From Mucilaginibacter sp. (GTDB lineage Bacteria > Bacteroidota > Bacteroidia > Sphingobacteriales > Sphingobacteriaceae), in assembly GCA_031292485.1 (NCBI GenBank), contig JARLHA010000003.1:62001-126000 (forward strand): a stretch of DNA of 64,000 bases, in the 5' to 3' direction. The translations under genes were made by a program, and so were the position numbers. Under the pieces are notes generated by a model. That model saw only the letters and a program-made list of their open reading frames with translations. It had not been told where the DNA came from and did no database searches. Shown piece after piece: positions 44,899-53,127 of the stretch. Each line of letters starts with the position of its first letter. Position 1 is the stretch's first letter.

Positions 44899-46734
44899 CT
44901 AAAATCGTCTGCGTCTTTCGCCGCGGTCTTCACGGCGTTTGCCCGAGAAGTCGCGGAAGCCGCCACCGGCTGCTCCGCCGGTCCTTTCGCGGTTAAAGCC
45001 GCCTTCGCGTTTTTCGCCGCTACCGCTTCTTTCGCGGTTGTAACCGCCTCCGCCTTCACGGCGCTGGTATCCGCCTTCGCGTTTTTCACTGGTACCTTCT
45101 CCTGATATTTCTATCCTAACCGGGCGTCCTTTAAATTCAATATCTTTAAAGCTATTGGTTACTTTTTCAACGTCATCATGCTGCACTTCAAAAAACGAGT
45201 ACACCCCTTTAACGTCTATCTTACCTACAGTCCGTCCGCTGATCTTGGTGTTGTTACAGATATAACCCAGCAAATCGCCGCGGTTAAATTCATCTACTGA
45301 ACCTAAATTAATGAACAGGCGGGTGTATTCTGATTTACCACCACTAACACCGCTACTCTGGCGCGGTGCACGATCGTCGCCTCTTTCGGGCCTGCGGCCT
45401 TCTTCTATAGGAGCGTTCAAATCGGGGGCATTCTTGTAATATTCAAGGAAGCTGTTAAATTCAATGGAGGCAAAGCGTTTAATAAACTCTTCTTTGCTCA
45501 TCTCTTTAAACTCCTCCATAATGCGGGGGATATATTGTTCTATCTGCTGTTCATTAACTACAACGCTATGTACTTTATGTACAATACTGAACAATTGCTT
45601 TTCGCAAACATCAAAGCCGGTCGGGATCTCCACCTTTACAAAACGTTTGCCTAAGCCACGTTCTATCTGGCGGATCTTACCTAATTCTTTTGCGTTGATA
45701 ATGGAGATGGAAACACCTGTTTTACCTGCACGGGCTGTACGGCCGCTGCGGTGGGTATAATTTTCAACCTCATCAGGCAACGAGTAATTAATAACGTGTG
45801 TAACATCATTAACATCGATACCACGCGCGGCAACGTCAGTAGCTATTAACAGCTGCAGGCTACGGTCGCGGTAACGTTTCATTACCTTGTCGCGCTGCTG
45901 CTGCGAAAGATCGCCATGCAGCGAATCGGCATTATAGCCATCCTTTATCAAAGCTTCGGCAATATCCTGGGTTTCAATTTTGGTACGGCAAAATACGATA
46001 CCAAAAATATCAGGGTTAAAATCAACGATGCGTTTAAAGGCAGCATATTTATCGCGGGCACGAACGATATAGTATTCGTGCTCAATATTTACGTTTCCAG
46101 TATTTTTTTCGCCCATGGTGAGCTCAAACGGCTCATTCATGTATTTTTTGGCTATCCTGCGAACTTCAGAAGGCATGGTGGCCGAAAAAAGCCATGTTTT
46201 TTTGGTATCAGGCGTTGTTGAAAGGATACTGTCAATGTCTTCCTGGAAGCCCATGTTCAGCATCTCATCAGCTTCGTCCAATACAACAAACTTAACCTTC
46301 GAAAAATCGATCGCTTTGCGGTTAATAATATCAAGCATACGGCCGGGGGTAGCAACCACAATTTGCACGCCGCGTTTTATCTGGCGTAACTGGTCAACTA
46401 TACTGGCGCCACCATAAACGGCAACAACATTAACGTTGCCCATTTTTTTGGCGTAATTTTTTATGTCATTCGTGATCTGTAAACAAAGTTCACGTGTTGG
46501 GCACAATACAAGTGCTTGCGGATAGTTTTCTTCGAAGTCTAACAGTTCTAACAGTGGTAGGCCGAAGGCAGCAGTTTTACCGGTCCCGGTTTGGGCTAAT
46601 CCGACAAAATCGTTGCTGCCTGTTAACAATACCGGAATTGACTGTTCCTGGATTGGTGTAGGATTTTCAAATCCTAACTCAGAGATGGCATTAACAATAT
46701 CATGACGGATTCCCAGTTGAATAAATGGGTTCAT
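44899..46734 (-). CDS. DEAD-box RNA helicase with DbpA-type C-terminal domain and RG-rich tail
   Basis: A 611-aa ATP-dependent RNA helicase. Q motif around NPTPIQEQSIP, Walker A AQTGTGKT (48-54), DEAD at 153-156, SAT (LFSATMPSEVRR), and HRSGRTARAGKTG. The C-terminus has a DbpA-like RNA-binding domain (RLFINLGSVDEFNRGDLLGY) and then a tail of repeated REGGYNRERSG-like units. It belongs to the DeaD/CsdA group, with roles in ribosome assembly and cold shock. It has an excellent own promoter. Confidence 0.96.
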   Translation of the reverse strand: MNPFIQLGIRHDIVNAISELGFENPTPIQEQSIPVLLTGSNDFVGLAQTGTGKTAAFGLPLLELLDFEENYPQALVLCPTRELCLQITNDIKNYAKKMGNVNVVAVYGGASIVDQLRQIKRGVQIVVATPGRMLDIINRKAIDFSKVKFVVLDEADEMLNMGFQEDIDSILSTTPDTKKTWLFSATMPSEVRRIAKKYMNEPFELTMGEKNTGNVNIEHEYYIVRARDKYAAFKRIVDFNPDIFGIVFCRTKIETQDIAEALIKDGYNADSLHGDLSQQQRDKVMKRYRDRSLQLLIATDVAARGIDVNDVTHVINYSLPDEVENYTHRSGRTARAGKTGVSISIINAKELGKIRQIERGLGKRFVKVEIPTGFDVCEKQLFSIVHKVHSVVVNEQQIEQYIPRIMEEFKEMSKEEFIKRFASIEFNSFLEYYKNAPDLNAPIEEGRRPERGDDRAPRQSSGVSGGKSEYTRLFINLGSVDEFNRGDLLGYICNNTKISGRTVGKIDVKGVYSFFEVQHDDVEKVTNSFKDIEFKGRPVRIEISGEGTSEKREGGYQRREGGGGYNRERSGSGEKREGGFNRERTGGAAGGGFRDFSGKRREDRGERRRRF

Positions 46735-46775
46735 GAATTAAAATAACGAATCTGGCAACATCGCCAAATCGGCCG

Positions 46776-46806
46776 CAAAGGTACACTTTTTTATTGCCAA
46801 TTCAAA
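46776..46806 (-). promoter_or_regulatory. promoter TTTG-N19-TACCTTTG for the DEAD-box helicase
   Basis: On the minus strand TTTG (46803-46806) and TACCTTTG (46776-46783) at ideal spacing of 19. Predicted leader about 35 bases. Confidence 0.75.
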
Positions 46807-46882
46807 TAGTTGTTTCGCTAATTATGAATATGACATTTTAAGGATGAAAAAAGGGGTATTATACCAGATAAAAGATGTTTTA

Positions 46883-46913
46883 TTGATAGACTTGTTATTA
46901 TTTATTAGATTTG
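46883..46913 (+). promoter_or_regulatory. promoter TTG-N20-TAGATTTG for the antitoxin-like gene
   Basis: TTG at 46883-46885, 20 bases, then TAGATTTG at 46906-46913, a perfect match. It excludes the in-frame TTG at 46915 as translation start. Confidence 0.7.
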
Positions 46914-46929
46914 ATTGAGGTATTTCGAT

Positions 46930-47178
46930 ATGGATATTAAAGCTGAAAAATTAAGTTTGATAAAATGGCTGATTGAGATAGAGGATCCGTCGTTAGTCTA
47001 TCAATTCATTATTTTGAAAAATGAACTGCAACAGGGTAATTTAGGAGAATGGGATTCATTGCCTGAAATTCAGAAAGAACATATTTTAACGAGTCTGGCG
47101 GAGGCTGAAGCTGGTTTAGTAACTCCTGCTAAAGAAGTAATCCAAAGGTCACGCGAAAAGTATGGCTTAAACCACTAA
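46930..47178 (+). CDS. antitoxin-like (addiction module component) protein, 82 aa, without adjacent toxin
   Basis: An 82-aa acidic protein: MDIKAEKLSLIKWLIEIEDP at the start and LTSLAEAEAGLVTPAKEVIQ at the end. The pattern of an N-terminal helix beginning MDIxxxKLxLIxWL, and a C-terminal x(A/S)EAGxVT....I, is that of the Bacteroidetes antitoxin family paired with RelE/ParE toxins. However, the following gene, six bases on, is an alpha/beta hydrolase, not a toxin. So this is an orphan antitoxin or a regulator reused for another role. Confidence 0.7.
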   Translation: MDIKAEKLSLIKWLIEIEDPSLVYQFIILKNELQQGNLGEWDSLPEIQKEHILTSLAEAEAGLVTPAKEVIQRSREKYGLNH

Positions 47179-47184
47179 AAAATC

Positions 47185-48054
47185 ATGAAACTAAAAACAA
47201 TTGTTACTTTATTACTCTTCGGTTTTATCAAACTATCCTTCGCCCAGGATATTAAGTCTGCGTTCGATACTACCATGTACGGTCGTAACCCTGCCGTTGG
47301 CAAATACGCAGATATCCGCGGCTTTAAAATGTACTACGAAACTTATGGTAAAGGCGAGCCCTTACTGATCATTCACGGTAACGGTGGATCCATAAATAAC
47401 TTCCTTTACCAGATCCCTTATTTTGCTAAAAATTACCAGGTAATACTTGCAGACAGCCGCGCCCAGGGAAAATCAGCCGACCCGGCAGACTCACTAAGTT
47501 ATGAAATGATGACTGATGATTTAAATGCCCTGCTGGACAAACTTAACCTGAAATCGTGTTACGTGATCGGCTGGAGCGATGGCGGCATTAACGGGCTGCT
47601 GTTAGCTATACGCCACCCGGATAAGGTAAAAAAACTGGCAGTTACCGGTGCAAATCTTTGGCCTGATAGTACCGCTGTTGACCCGTTTGTTTATAAGTGG
47701 GCTCTGAATATGAATAAGACAGTACAGGACTCTGTCAAAAAAATGAAAAGCCCGTCGCCCGCAATAAAAAACGAATTAAAGCTGCTCCACCTATTATCTT
47801 ACGAACCACACATTACGATTGAACAATTGCATACCATTACCTGCCCTACGCTGGTAATTGGCGGCGACCATGATGTGATCCAGCCGAAACATACCATGCT
47901 TATAGCACAATCCATTAAGAACTCCTATTTATGGATCATTCCCAATTCAGGGCACTCTACTCCTATCTACAAAAAAGAACAGTTTAACCAGATAGTGGGT
48001 GATTTCTTTTCGCAGGAATTCAGGACAATAGATCAGTTTGGGAGGTTTAATTAG
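47185..48054 (+). CDS. secreted alpha/beta hydrolase
   Basis: A 289-aa enzyme with a signal peptide (VTLLLFGFIKLSFAQ). Nucleophile elbow GWSDGG with S131, oxyanion HGNGGSI, acid Asp in VIGGDHDVI and His in IPNSGHST. It belongs to the proline-iminopeptidase/esterase-like group; substrate unknown. It is six bases after the antitoxin-like gene and probably shares its promoter. Confidence 0.92.
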   Translation: MKLKTIVTLLLFGFIKLSFAQDIKSAFDTTMYGRNPAVGKYADIRGFKMYYETYGKGEPLLIIHGNGGSINNFLYQIPYFAKNYQVILADSRAQGKSADPADSLSYEMMTDDLNALLDKLNLKSCYVIGWSDGGINGLLLAIRHPDKVKKLAVTGANLWPDSTAVDPFVYKWALNMNKTVQDSVKKMKSPSPAIKNELKLLHLLSYEPHITIEQLHTITCPTLVIGGDHDVIQPKHTMLIAQSIKNSYLWIIPNSGHSTPIYKKEQFNQIVGDFFSQEFRTIDQFGRFN

Positions 48055-48077
48055 GGTGGGATTTGAGTTAGTTGAGG

Positions 48078-48120
48078 ATAGGTTGATTAAGTTAAATTGT
48101 AGATAACTTAATCAACCTAT
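48078..48120. terminator. 17-bp perfect inverted repeat between convergent genes
   Basis: ATAGGTTGATTAAGTTA (48078-48094) pairs exactly with TAACTTAATCAACCTAT (48104-48120), 9-base loop. It occupies nearly the whole gap between the hydrolase (+) and the DUF4293 gene (-). The word (gttgatta) recurs at 11229-11260, 38611-38640 and about 49825-49850. Confidence 0.7.
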
Positions 48121-48123
48121 CAA

Positions 48124-48591
48124 CTACCTTAACCTATCAGCGGACTTCACCAGCTTTTCGTCTCTTTGTATTGCCTTAAGCGCAAATACAATGAATAATA
48201 TACTAACGGAAGAAAGTAAGAGCCCGATGCCCCAGTTATGGGTATCTATCTCAATACTTCCCATAACCCCCTTAACAGCCTGCGCCATCCAGAAACTAAA
48301 ACCAAAATTCACCAGTATGGCGCTATAGCATAAGGCGATTTGCTGTTTGCGGTTTTTATAAAGAAAAATGATCGCCAAAGGGATCAACCCGATTATAGCT
48401 GTAGCAGCAGTAAGCGCCGTAAAAAACCGGGTGTGTACATATTGCCCGTTCACATCCTGGAAAACACCCGTAACAGAGATAGTTACCGGTTTGCCATCAA
48501 CAAGAACATTGTGAACAAACGGAAAAAGAAAAAGTGCATAAATGGCTAAGCCAGCCAATAACAGGTAAATACTTTGTATTCGTTGCAGCAT
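48124..48591 (-). CDS. DUF4293 family membrane protein
   Basis: A 155-aa protein with four helices, starting MLQRIQSIYLLLAGLAIYAL, the fixed opening of DUF4293. A loop with a small beta part (GKPVTISVTGVFQDVNG) lies between helices 1 and 2. The family is confined to Bacteroidetes and has unknown function. A perfect -7 element TATCTTTG lies on the minus strand at 48611-48618. Confidence 0.9.
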   Translation of the reverse strand: MLQRIQSIYLLLAGLAIYALFLFPFVHNVLVDGKPVTISVTGVFQDVNGQYVHTRFFTALTAATAIIGLIPLAIIFLYKNRKQQIALCYSAILVNFGFSFWMAQAVKGVMGSIEIDTHNWGIGLLLSSVSILFIVFALKAIQRDEKLVKSADRLR

Positions 48592-48610
48592 ATTTTTTGA
48601 ATATTAAAAA

Positions 48611-48618
48611 CAAAGATA
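48611..48618 (-). promoter_or_regulatory. -7 promoter element (TATCTTTG) for the DUF4293 gene
   Basis: On the minus strand TATCTTTG lies 20 bases before the ATG. No -33 TTTG is evident. Confidence 0.5.
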
Positions 48619-48710
48619 TAATGTTTTAGTTTATAGCTGAATATGATTATCGCTTGATGATCTGAAATATAATTTTTGCCGATGCATTTTACCCCCTTAA
48701 TTGACTAACC

Positions 48711-49226
48711 ATGAGCGACCAACTATCTGCTTTACAGCCTAAAGATGTACAAATTGATGATAAGCTGCTTAAAAAAACCTTTCTTGAACATTTAAATTAT
48801 ATCTATTTCGGCAAGCAGCACCTTTTACACTTCTTTGACGAAGTTAAAAGTATTGCAAGGCTTAATGTTTTAAAACAGGCCATCCAGGAAGTCGTTGACG
48901 ATACCATTAGCCAAATTGGTCAATTGGACGATATATACGCGGCTATTAACGAAACTCCCTCCAAAACAAATACTTTAGGAATAAAGGCGCTAACACTTGA
49001 GGCCTATCTTTCAGCAATAAAGGCCGGGAAATCCCCCCTTGAAAAAGACGTTTTCATACTTTTTTACCTGCAGCAGATTGAAGGTATTGAAATTACCTAT
49101 TTTAAAGTTTTAAAAAACCTTGCCAGTGCCATTGGTTATAGCAATACTTTTCTCGATCAGCCTTTTGACCTTGCGGTAGAAAACAAAATATTATTCGAAG
49201 AGATCTATAAGGAGTACATTTCATGA
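48711..49226 (+). CDS. DUF892 (YciE-like) ferritin-fold protein
   Basis: A 171-aa helical protein. KKTFLEHLNYIYFGKQHLLH opens the first helix. The second half IEGIEITYFKVLKNLASAIG and the middle AIQEVVDDTISQIGQL complete four helices. The family is a ferritin-like di-iron group often induced by general stress. Several metal-binding Glu residues are conserved in the helices but not all can be assigned by eye. TAATTTTTG upstream is a near-consensus -7. Confidence 0.8.
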   Translation: MSDQLSALQPKDVQIDDKLLKKTFLEHLNYIYFGKQHLLHFFDEVKSIARLNVLKQAIQEVVDDTISQIGQLDDIYAAINETPSKTNTLGIKALTLEAYLSAIKAGKSPLEKDVFILFYLQQIEGIEITYFKVLKNLASAIGYSNTFLDQPFDLAVENKILFEEIYKEYIS

Positions 49227-49357
49227 GGCGGTAATGATGCCGGAAAGATTAAATTGCTAAAGGGCGGTTTTTTCGATCACACCTCTAAATCGTTCCCGGA
49301 TCTATTTGAAGGCACTTAATCATCTACATAATCAACCTACAATTCAATCAAAAAATG

Positions 49358-49365
49358 TAAGTTTG
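49358..49365 (+). promoter_or_regulatory. -7 promoter element (TAAGTTTG) just upstream of the MarR ATG
   Basis: A perfect TAnnTTTG only six bases before the ATG at 49372, implying a nearly leaderless message if used. It also argues against the TTG at 49306 as start. No -33 box. Confidence 0.35.
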
Positions 49366-49371
49366 TTTCCT

Positions 49372-49827
49372 ATGGCAAGTAGCGTAAAACACCAGGAAAC
49401 CATCGATTATTTTTTAAAAATAGTTTGGCAAACTGTAGCCAATAAATACAACCATTTAGTTACAGAGTTTGGTATAACCCAATCAATAGGATACTTGCTG
49501 ATCAATATTGACGAAAAGGAGGGCACCACTGTTTCGCAGGCCGCCACTTTGCTGGGCCTTAAATCAACCAGCTTGTCAAGAATGCTGCGCCAGTTAGAGA
49601 AATCAGGTTTGATATACCGAGAATCCAACGCGGGTGACAAGCGTTCTGTTAAAATTTATTTAACCCCTTTGGGTAAAGAGAAGCGCCACCTGGCACGTGC
49701 CCTGGTAAAAAAATTCAACAACTACCTCAATGCACACATCAGCGAAAATGATAAAGAGTACCTGATCAAAATGCTAAAAAAGATCAACCAGCTTACGGTA
49801 AGTTTTAAACCGGATTCATTGGGTTGA
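49372..49827 (+). CDS. MarR family transcriptional regulator
   Basis: A 151-aa MarR protein: YFLKIVWQTVANKYNHLVTE, TVSQAATLLGLKSTSLSRML (recognition helix) and RESNAGDKRSVKIYLTPLGK (wing). Close in type to Bacteroidetes MarR proteins that control fatty-acid beta-oxidation operons, but no such genes follow here. The true start is the ATG at 49372, because the ORF above begins with TTG and adds a low-complexity word-like stretch. Confidence 0.9.
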   Translation: MASSVKHQETIDYFLKIVWQTVANKYNHLVTEFGITQSIGYLLINIDEKEGTTVSQAATLLGLKSTSLSRMLRQLEKSGLIYRESNAGDKRSVKIYLTPLGKEKRHLARALVKKFNNYLNAHISENDKEYLIKMLKKINQLTVSFKPDSLG

Positions 49828-50248
49828 ATAAGTTGGATCGGTAGTTGATTTAGCATTACGCGTTTTCTGCTTTAGAGGTACTGAAATGGGGGGTTGGTGG
49901 TTTTACAAAGCCTTACAACTTCGCAACCTTACACCATTCCGACGACTTAATCAACATTGTCAACTCAATGAACCCCAACCACACACGTTTATATAAAAAT
50001 AACCGTTATAGCTTGACAAAACTGATTTGTAATAGGGTGATTTTACAGCTATTACGGCACATTAAGTGTTAAAAAATGTTAAGCTGCTGTTTTTGAATTA
50101 TAAAAGAATAAATTTGCCGATTGAAAAATCCCCGTACGGCCCAAAAAAAGCCAGGGCCGTTCAGGAAATGCCGGCAGATTGATCAGGGTAACGTGGTAGA
50201 ACCACTGCTTTGTAAAATAAAAGGCAAATAAATGGTATGGGAACTAAC
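49828..50248 (+). other. gap with a structured leader before the FKBP lipoprotein genes
   Basis: The left part carries the gttgattta word. A perfect -7 element TAAATTTG lies at 50109-50116. The leader that follows (about 125 bases) contains ACGGCCC (50136-50142) pairing with GGGCCGT (50154-50160) and a smaller GTGGT/ACCAC hairpin (about 50192-50203). No riboswitch family is recognised. No gene is seen. Confidence 0.4.
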
Positions 50249-50773
50249 ATGAACAGGTTACTGTTAATTGCACTACTTTTTGCAACCGGGTTAAGCTCCT
50301 GCACAAAGACTATTGACGTACAGGCACAGATAAACACACAATTAGTTAAAGATAACCAACTAATCGTTACCTACTTAAAAAACAACAACATCACAGCGAG
50401 TGTGATAGATTCAGCAGGTGTTGCAACCGGTATTTATTATAAAATTGATACCGCCGGTAACGGTACAGGTTTATTTACAAGTTCAACCCAGGTAACGGTT
50501 GGCTGGATTGCCTGGCAGTTAAAGCAGGATGGAACATTGAGCGGAATAATTCAGCAAACAGACACGTTTCATCCCACGTTTATTTTAGGTGAAACTATAC
50601 GGGGCTGGCAATTTGGATTCGAGGATACAAAAAACAGCATTGGTCCCGGCGGAATAATAACATTATATGTACCATCGCACTACGCATACGGGCCTTTTGC
50701 ACAAGCATCGCTTGGACTACCCGCAAATGCAGTGCTTGTTTTCCATATAACACTATATAGTATAACTAATTAA
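50249..50773 (+). CDS. FKBP-type peptidyl-prolyl isomerase-like lipoprotein
   Basis: A 174-aa lipoprotein (lipobox TGLSSC, C18) with one FKBP domain: GVATGIYYKIDTAGNGTGLF, TQVTVGWIAWQLKQDGTLSG, then GWQFGFEDTKNSIGPGGIIT, VPSHYAYGPFA and VLVFHITLYSI. The G-Y/F/A residues of the isomerase pocket are mostly present, but the second half is atypical. ATG at 50249 gives a compact signal; an in-frame ATG 12 bases earlier is the alternative. It is paired with a two-domain relative directly downstream. Confidence 0.85.
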   Translation: MNRLLLIALLFATGLSSCTKTIDVQAQINTQLVKDNQLIVTYLKNNNITASVIDSAGVATGIYYKIDTAGNGTGLFTSSTQVTVGWIAWQLKQDGTLSGIIQQTDTFHPTFILGETIRGWQFGFEDTKNSIGPGGIITLYVPSHYAYGPFAQASLGLPANAVLVFHITLYSITN

Positions 50774-50817
50774 TAAAAATTACAACGCAAATACAAGCAA
50801 CCCGAATAAAAGTGCAA

Positions 50818-51783
50818 ATGAAACAAACCATATTCTCTGTTATAGTAATTTCAATAATAGGCGTAATTTTATCAACAGGCATGACATCATGCAGAAAAGA
50901 CAACTTTCAACCTACCATTAAGCAGTACGATTCCATCCAGATAAACAATTACATCGCTGCAAATGGACTTACCGGTTTTTTAAAGGATACAACCGGGGGC
51001 GATACTACAGGGATGTATTATAAAATCATTAGTCCTGGTTCGGGTCCGGCGCTTCAATATGCTGATAAAGTTGCATTTGTTTATACCTACAAAACCTTAG
51101 ACGGCGTGTACGTAACTTCTGATACGATTTCAAATCATTATTATGATTATGTTGGCCATATTTACAACGATCGTTACCCTTTAGGGATGCAAACTGCGGT
51201 TCATAATTTATTAAAGTATTCCAATGCAAGTATGCGCGTGCTGATACCATCGCACCTTGCTTACGGTAGGGATGGCAGAAGTACAGGCAGTACGCAGGTA
51301 GCCAATAACAATATACCGGGAAACGAGAGCCTCGATGTGTACATCCATGCCATAAACTACCTGCCCATAAACAATGCCACCACAAACGGTTTCCCTGCTT
51401 ATGACGATATGGTTATACAGAATTACATGAAGGCCAATAATTTAACAGGCTATGTAAAAACTGCAGATGGCTTGTACTACAGCATATTAACCCCGGGCAC
51501 AGGTACTGATGCAATACTTAAAACCAGTTCAATTACGGCAACCTATACCGGCCAGCTATTGGATGGAAATATCTTTGCTGGTGCCAATGGCACAAATACC
51601 GCAACGCTATCCATTAGTGACCTAATTCCAGGTGTACAAGAAGGTTTGCAAAAAGCGGTTGCAGGAACAAAAATTTCCCTGTTAATACCATCATCGATAG
51701 GATATGGTATATCAGGTTCTACCGGCATCGCCCCATTTAGCTGTTTAAGATTTACCTGGCAGATAGTTACGGTAACACAGTAA
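50818..51783 (+). CDS. two-domain FKBP-like lipoprotein
   Basis: A 321-aa lipoprotein (C25, GMTSC) with two FKBP-like halves. Each half begins with a similar phrase: NYIAANGLTGFLKDTTGG and NYMKANNLTGYVKTADGL, then G.YYxIxxPGxG, and later VLIPSHLAYG / SLLIPSSIGYG. So the protein arose by internal duplication. The first half has a weaker pocket (YADKVAFVYTYKTLDGVY) and is possibly non-catalytic. Likely periplasmic-side chaperone function by family. Start ATG at 50818, since the GTG six bases earlier has no support. Confidence 0.85.
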   Translation: MKQTIFSVIVISIIGVILSTGMTSCRKDNFQPTIKQYDSIQINNYIAANGLTGFLKDTTGGDTTGMYYKIISPGSGPALQYADKVAFVYTYKTLDGVYVTSDTISNHYYDYVGHIYNDRYPLGMQTAVHNLLKYSNASMRVLIPSHLAYGRDGRSTGSTQVANNNIPGNESLDVYIHAINYLPINNATTNGFPAYDDMVIQNYMKANNLTGYVKTADGLYYSILTPGTGTDAILKTSSITATYTGQLLDGNIFAGANGTNTATLSISDLIPGVQEGLQKAVAGTKISLLIPSSIGYGISGSTGIAPFSCLRFTWQIVTVTQ

Positions 51784-51813
51784 TGGAGAAAAGAGACAAA
51801 AATTCTTTTTATT

Positions 51814-53127
51814 TTATACGGAAAGCGCCTCTTTAAAAACTTTTAAACAACGTTCGCGTGCGAAAGCATGACCAATAATCGGTTTTGGATACCTGCTGAA
51901 ATCAGCATATTCCGGAACCCATTTTTTGATGTATTTCAGCTGCGGATCAAACTTCGTTAGCTGCGAATCAGGGCTGAAGATCCTGAAATACGGTGCAGCA
52001 TCAGTCCCCGACCCGGCCGACCATTGCCAGCCGCCCACGTTGCTGGCCAGTTCATAATCCAGCAGTTTACGGGCAAAATACCGTTCGCCCCAGCGCCAGT
52101 CTATCAGCAGGTGCTTGCTTAAAAAACTGGCGACCACCATGCGTACCCTGTTGTGCATATAACCGGTGTTGTTTAGTTCGCGCATTCCGGCATCCACCAG
52201 CGGGTAACCTGTTTCGCCCTTGCACCAGGCATCAAATTGTTTTTCATCGTTTACCCAGTTGATTTGGTCGTAGGCCGGTTTAAAAGAGCAGGCGGCAGTA
52301 TGCGGGAAATGATACAGGATCATCATATAAAACTCCCGCCAGATGAGTTCGTTTAGCCAGGTTTTCTCTTTAAACCCATATGCTGTACGGGCCAGTTCCC
52401 TTATGCTTACTGTTCCAAACCGCAAATGCAGCCCTATGCGGGTGGTTCCCTCAACCGCCGGAAAATCCCTTTTTTCAGGATATTCCGCGATCAGTTCTTT
52501 ATAATGAACCGCCGGAAAATCAAGCTTGCTTTTTTCAAAGCCAAAGTTTTTTAAATCAGGAATCTGTAATGGTTCCGTTTTAAAAAAATTGTCAAAATAT
52601 TTGCTGTTGGGATAGGCTTTCAAATAAAACGGGGCCAGCTTTTGATACCATTTACGGTTATAAGGGGTGTATACCGTATAAGGTTTGCCGTCGTCTTTCA
52701 ATACCTCATCTTTCTCAAAGATCACCTGGTCCTTAAAGGTATGAAATGGAATATCCTGGTTTTTTAACAGATTTTGAATATGCTCGTCACGCTTTATCGC
52801 ATATGGCTCATAATCATGATTGGTATAAACAGCGGCAACGTGGTATTCTGTCACCAGGTTATGCCAGGCGTTTTCGGTTGTATCATACAGTACAAGCAAA
52901 CTGCTGCTGTGTTTTTGCAGCTGATGGTCCAGTTCGGTTATCGTTTCATAAATAAAAGTAACACGCCCATCATCTTTGTCTTCCAGCTGGGCAAGTATTT
53001 CCTTGTCGAATATAAATACCGGGAGTACGGGGTACGGGCTTTTCAGGGCATGATAAAGCCCGGCATTGTCATCGAGCCTCAAATCGCGCCTGAACCAGAA
53101 TACGGAAACCGGCGCTTTTTTATCCAT
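51814..53127 (-). CDS. phrB: class I cyclobutane pyrimidine dimer photolyase family protein
   Basis: A 437-aa flavoprotein of the photolyase/cryptochrome family. N-terminal Rossmann antenna domain: VFWFRRDLRLDDNAGLYHAL. FAD-binding domain: TRIGLHLRFGTVSIRELAR, WREFYMMILYHFP, WCKGETGYPLVDAGMRELNN, HNRVRMVVASFLSKHLLIDW, and SNVGGWQWSAGSGTDAAPYF. The last motifs include the Trp/Asn positions of CPD photolyases, so light-driven dimer repair is likely. It overlaps the SDR gene upstream by eight bases. Confidence 0.94.
   Translation of the reverse strand: MDKKAPVSVFWFRRDLRLDDNAGLYHALKSPYPVLPVFIFDKEILAQLEDKDDGRVTFIYETITELDHQLQKHSSSLLVLYDTTENAWHNLVTEYHVAAVYTNHDYEPYAIKRDEHIQNLLKNQDIPFHTFKDQVIFEKDEVLKDDGKPYTVYTPYNRKWYQKLAPFYLKAYPNSKYFDNFFKTEPLQIPDLKNFGFEKSKLDFPAVHYKELIAEYPEKRDFPAVEGTTRIGLHLRFGTVSIRELARTAYGFKEKTWLNELIWREFYMMILYHFPHTAACSFKPAYDQINWVNDEKQFDAWCKGETGYPLVDAGMRELNNTGYMHNRVRMVVASFLSKHLLIDWRWGERYFARKLLDYELASNVGGWQWSAGSGTDAAPYFRIFSPDSQLTKFDPQLKYIKKWVPEYADFSRYPKPIIGHAFARERCLKVFKEALSV

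Noticed and set aside
44868..45089. 73-aa Ala/Lys-rich ORF
   Set aside because: It is an alternate-frame shadow of the repetitive RG-rich tail of the DEAD-box helicase.
49306..49371. TTG-initiated 22-residue extension of the MarR protein
   Set aside because: The extension is low-complexity, unlike MarR N-termini, and a -7 promoter element lies within it.
50109..50248. Riboswitch
   Set aside because: Hairpins are visible but no conserved core of a known riboswitch class is recognisable, and the downstream genes are not metabolic.
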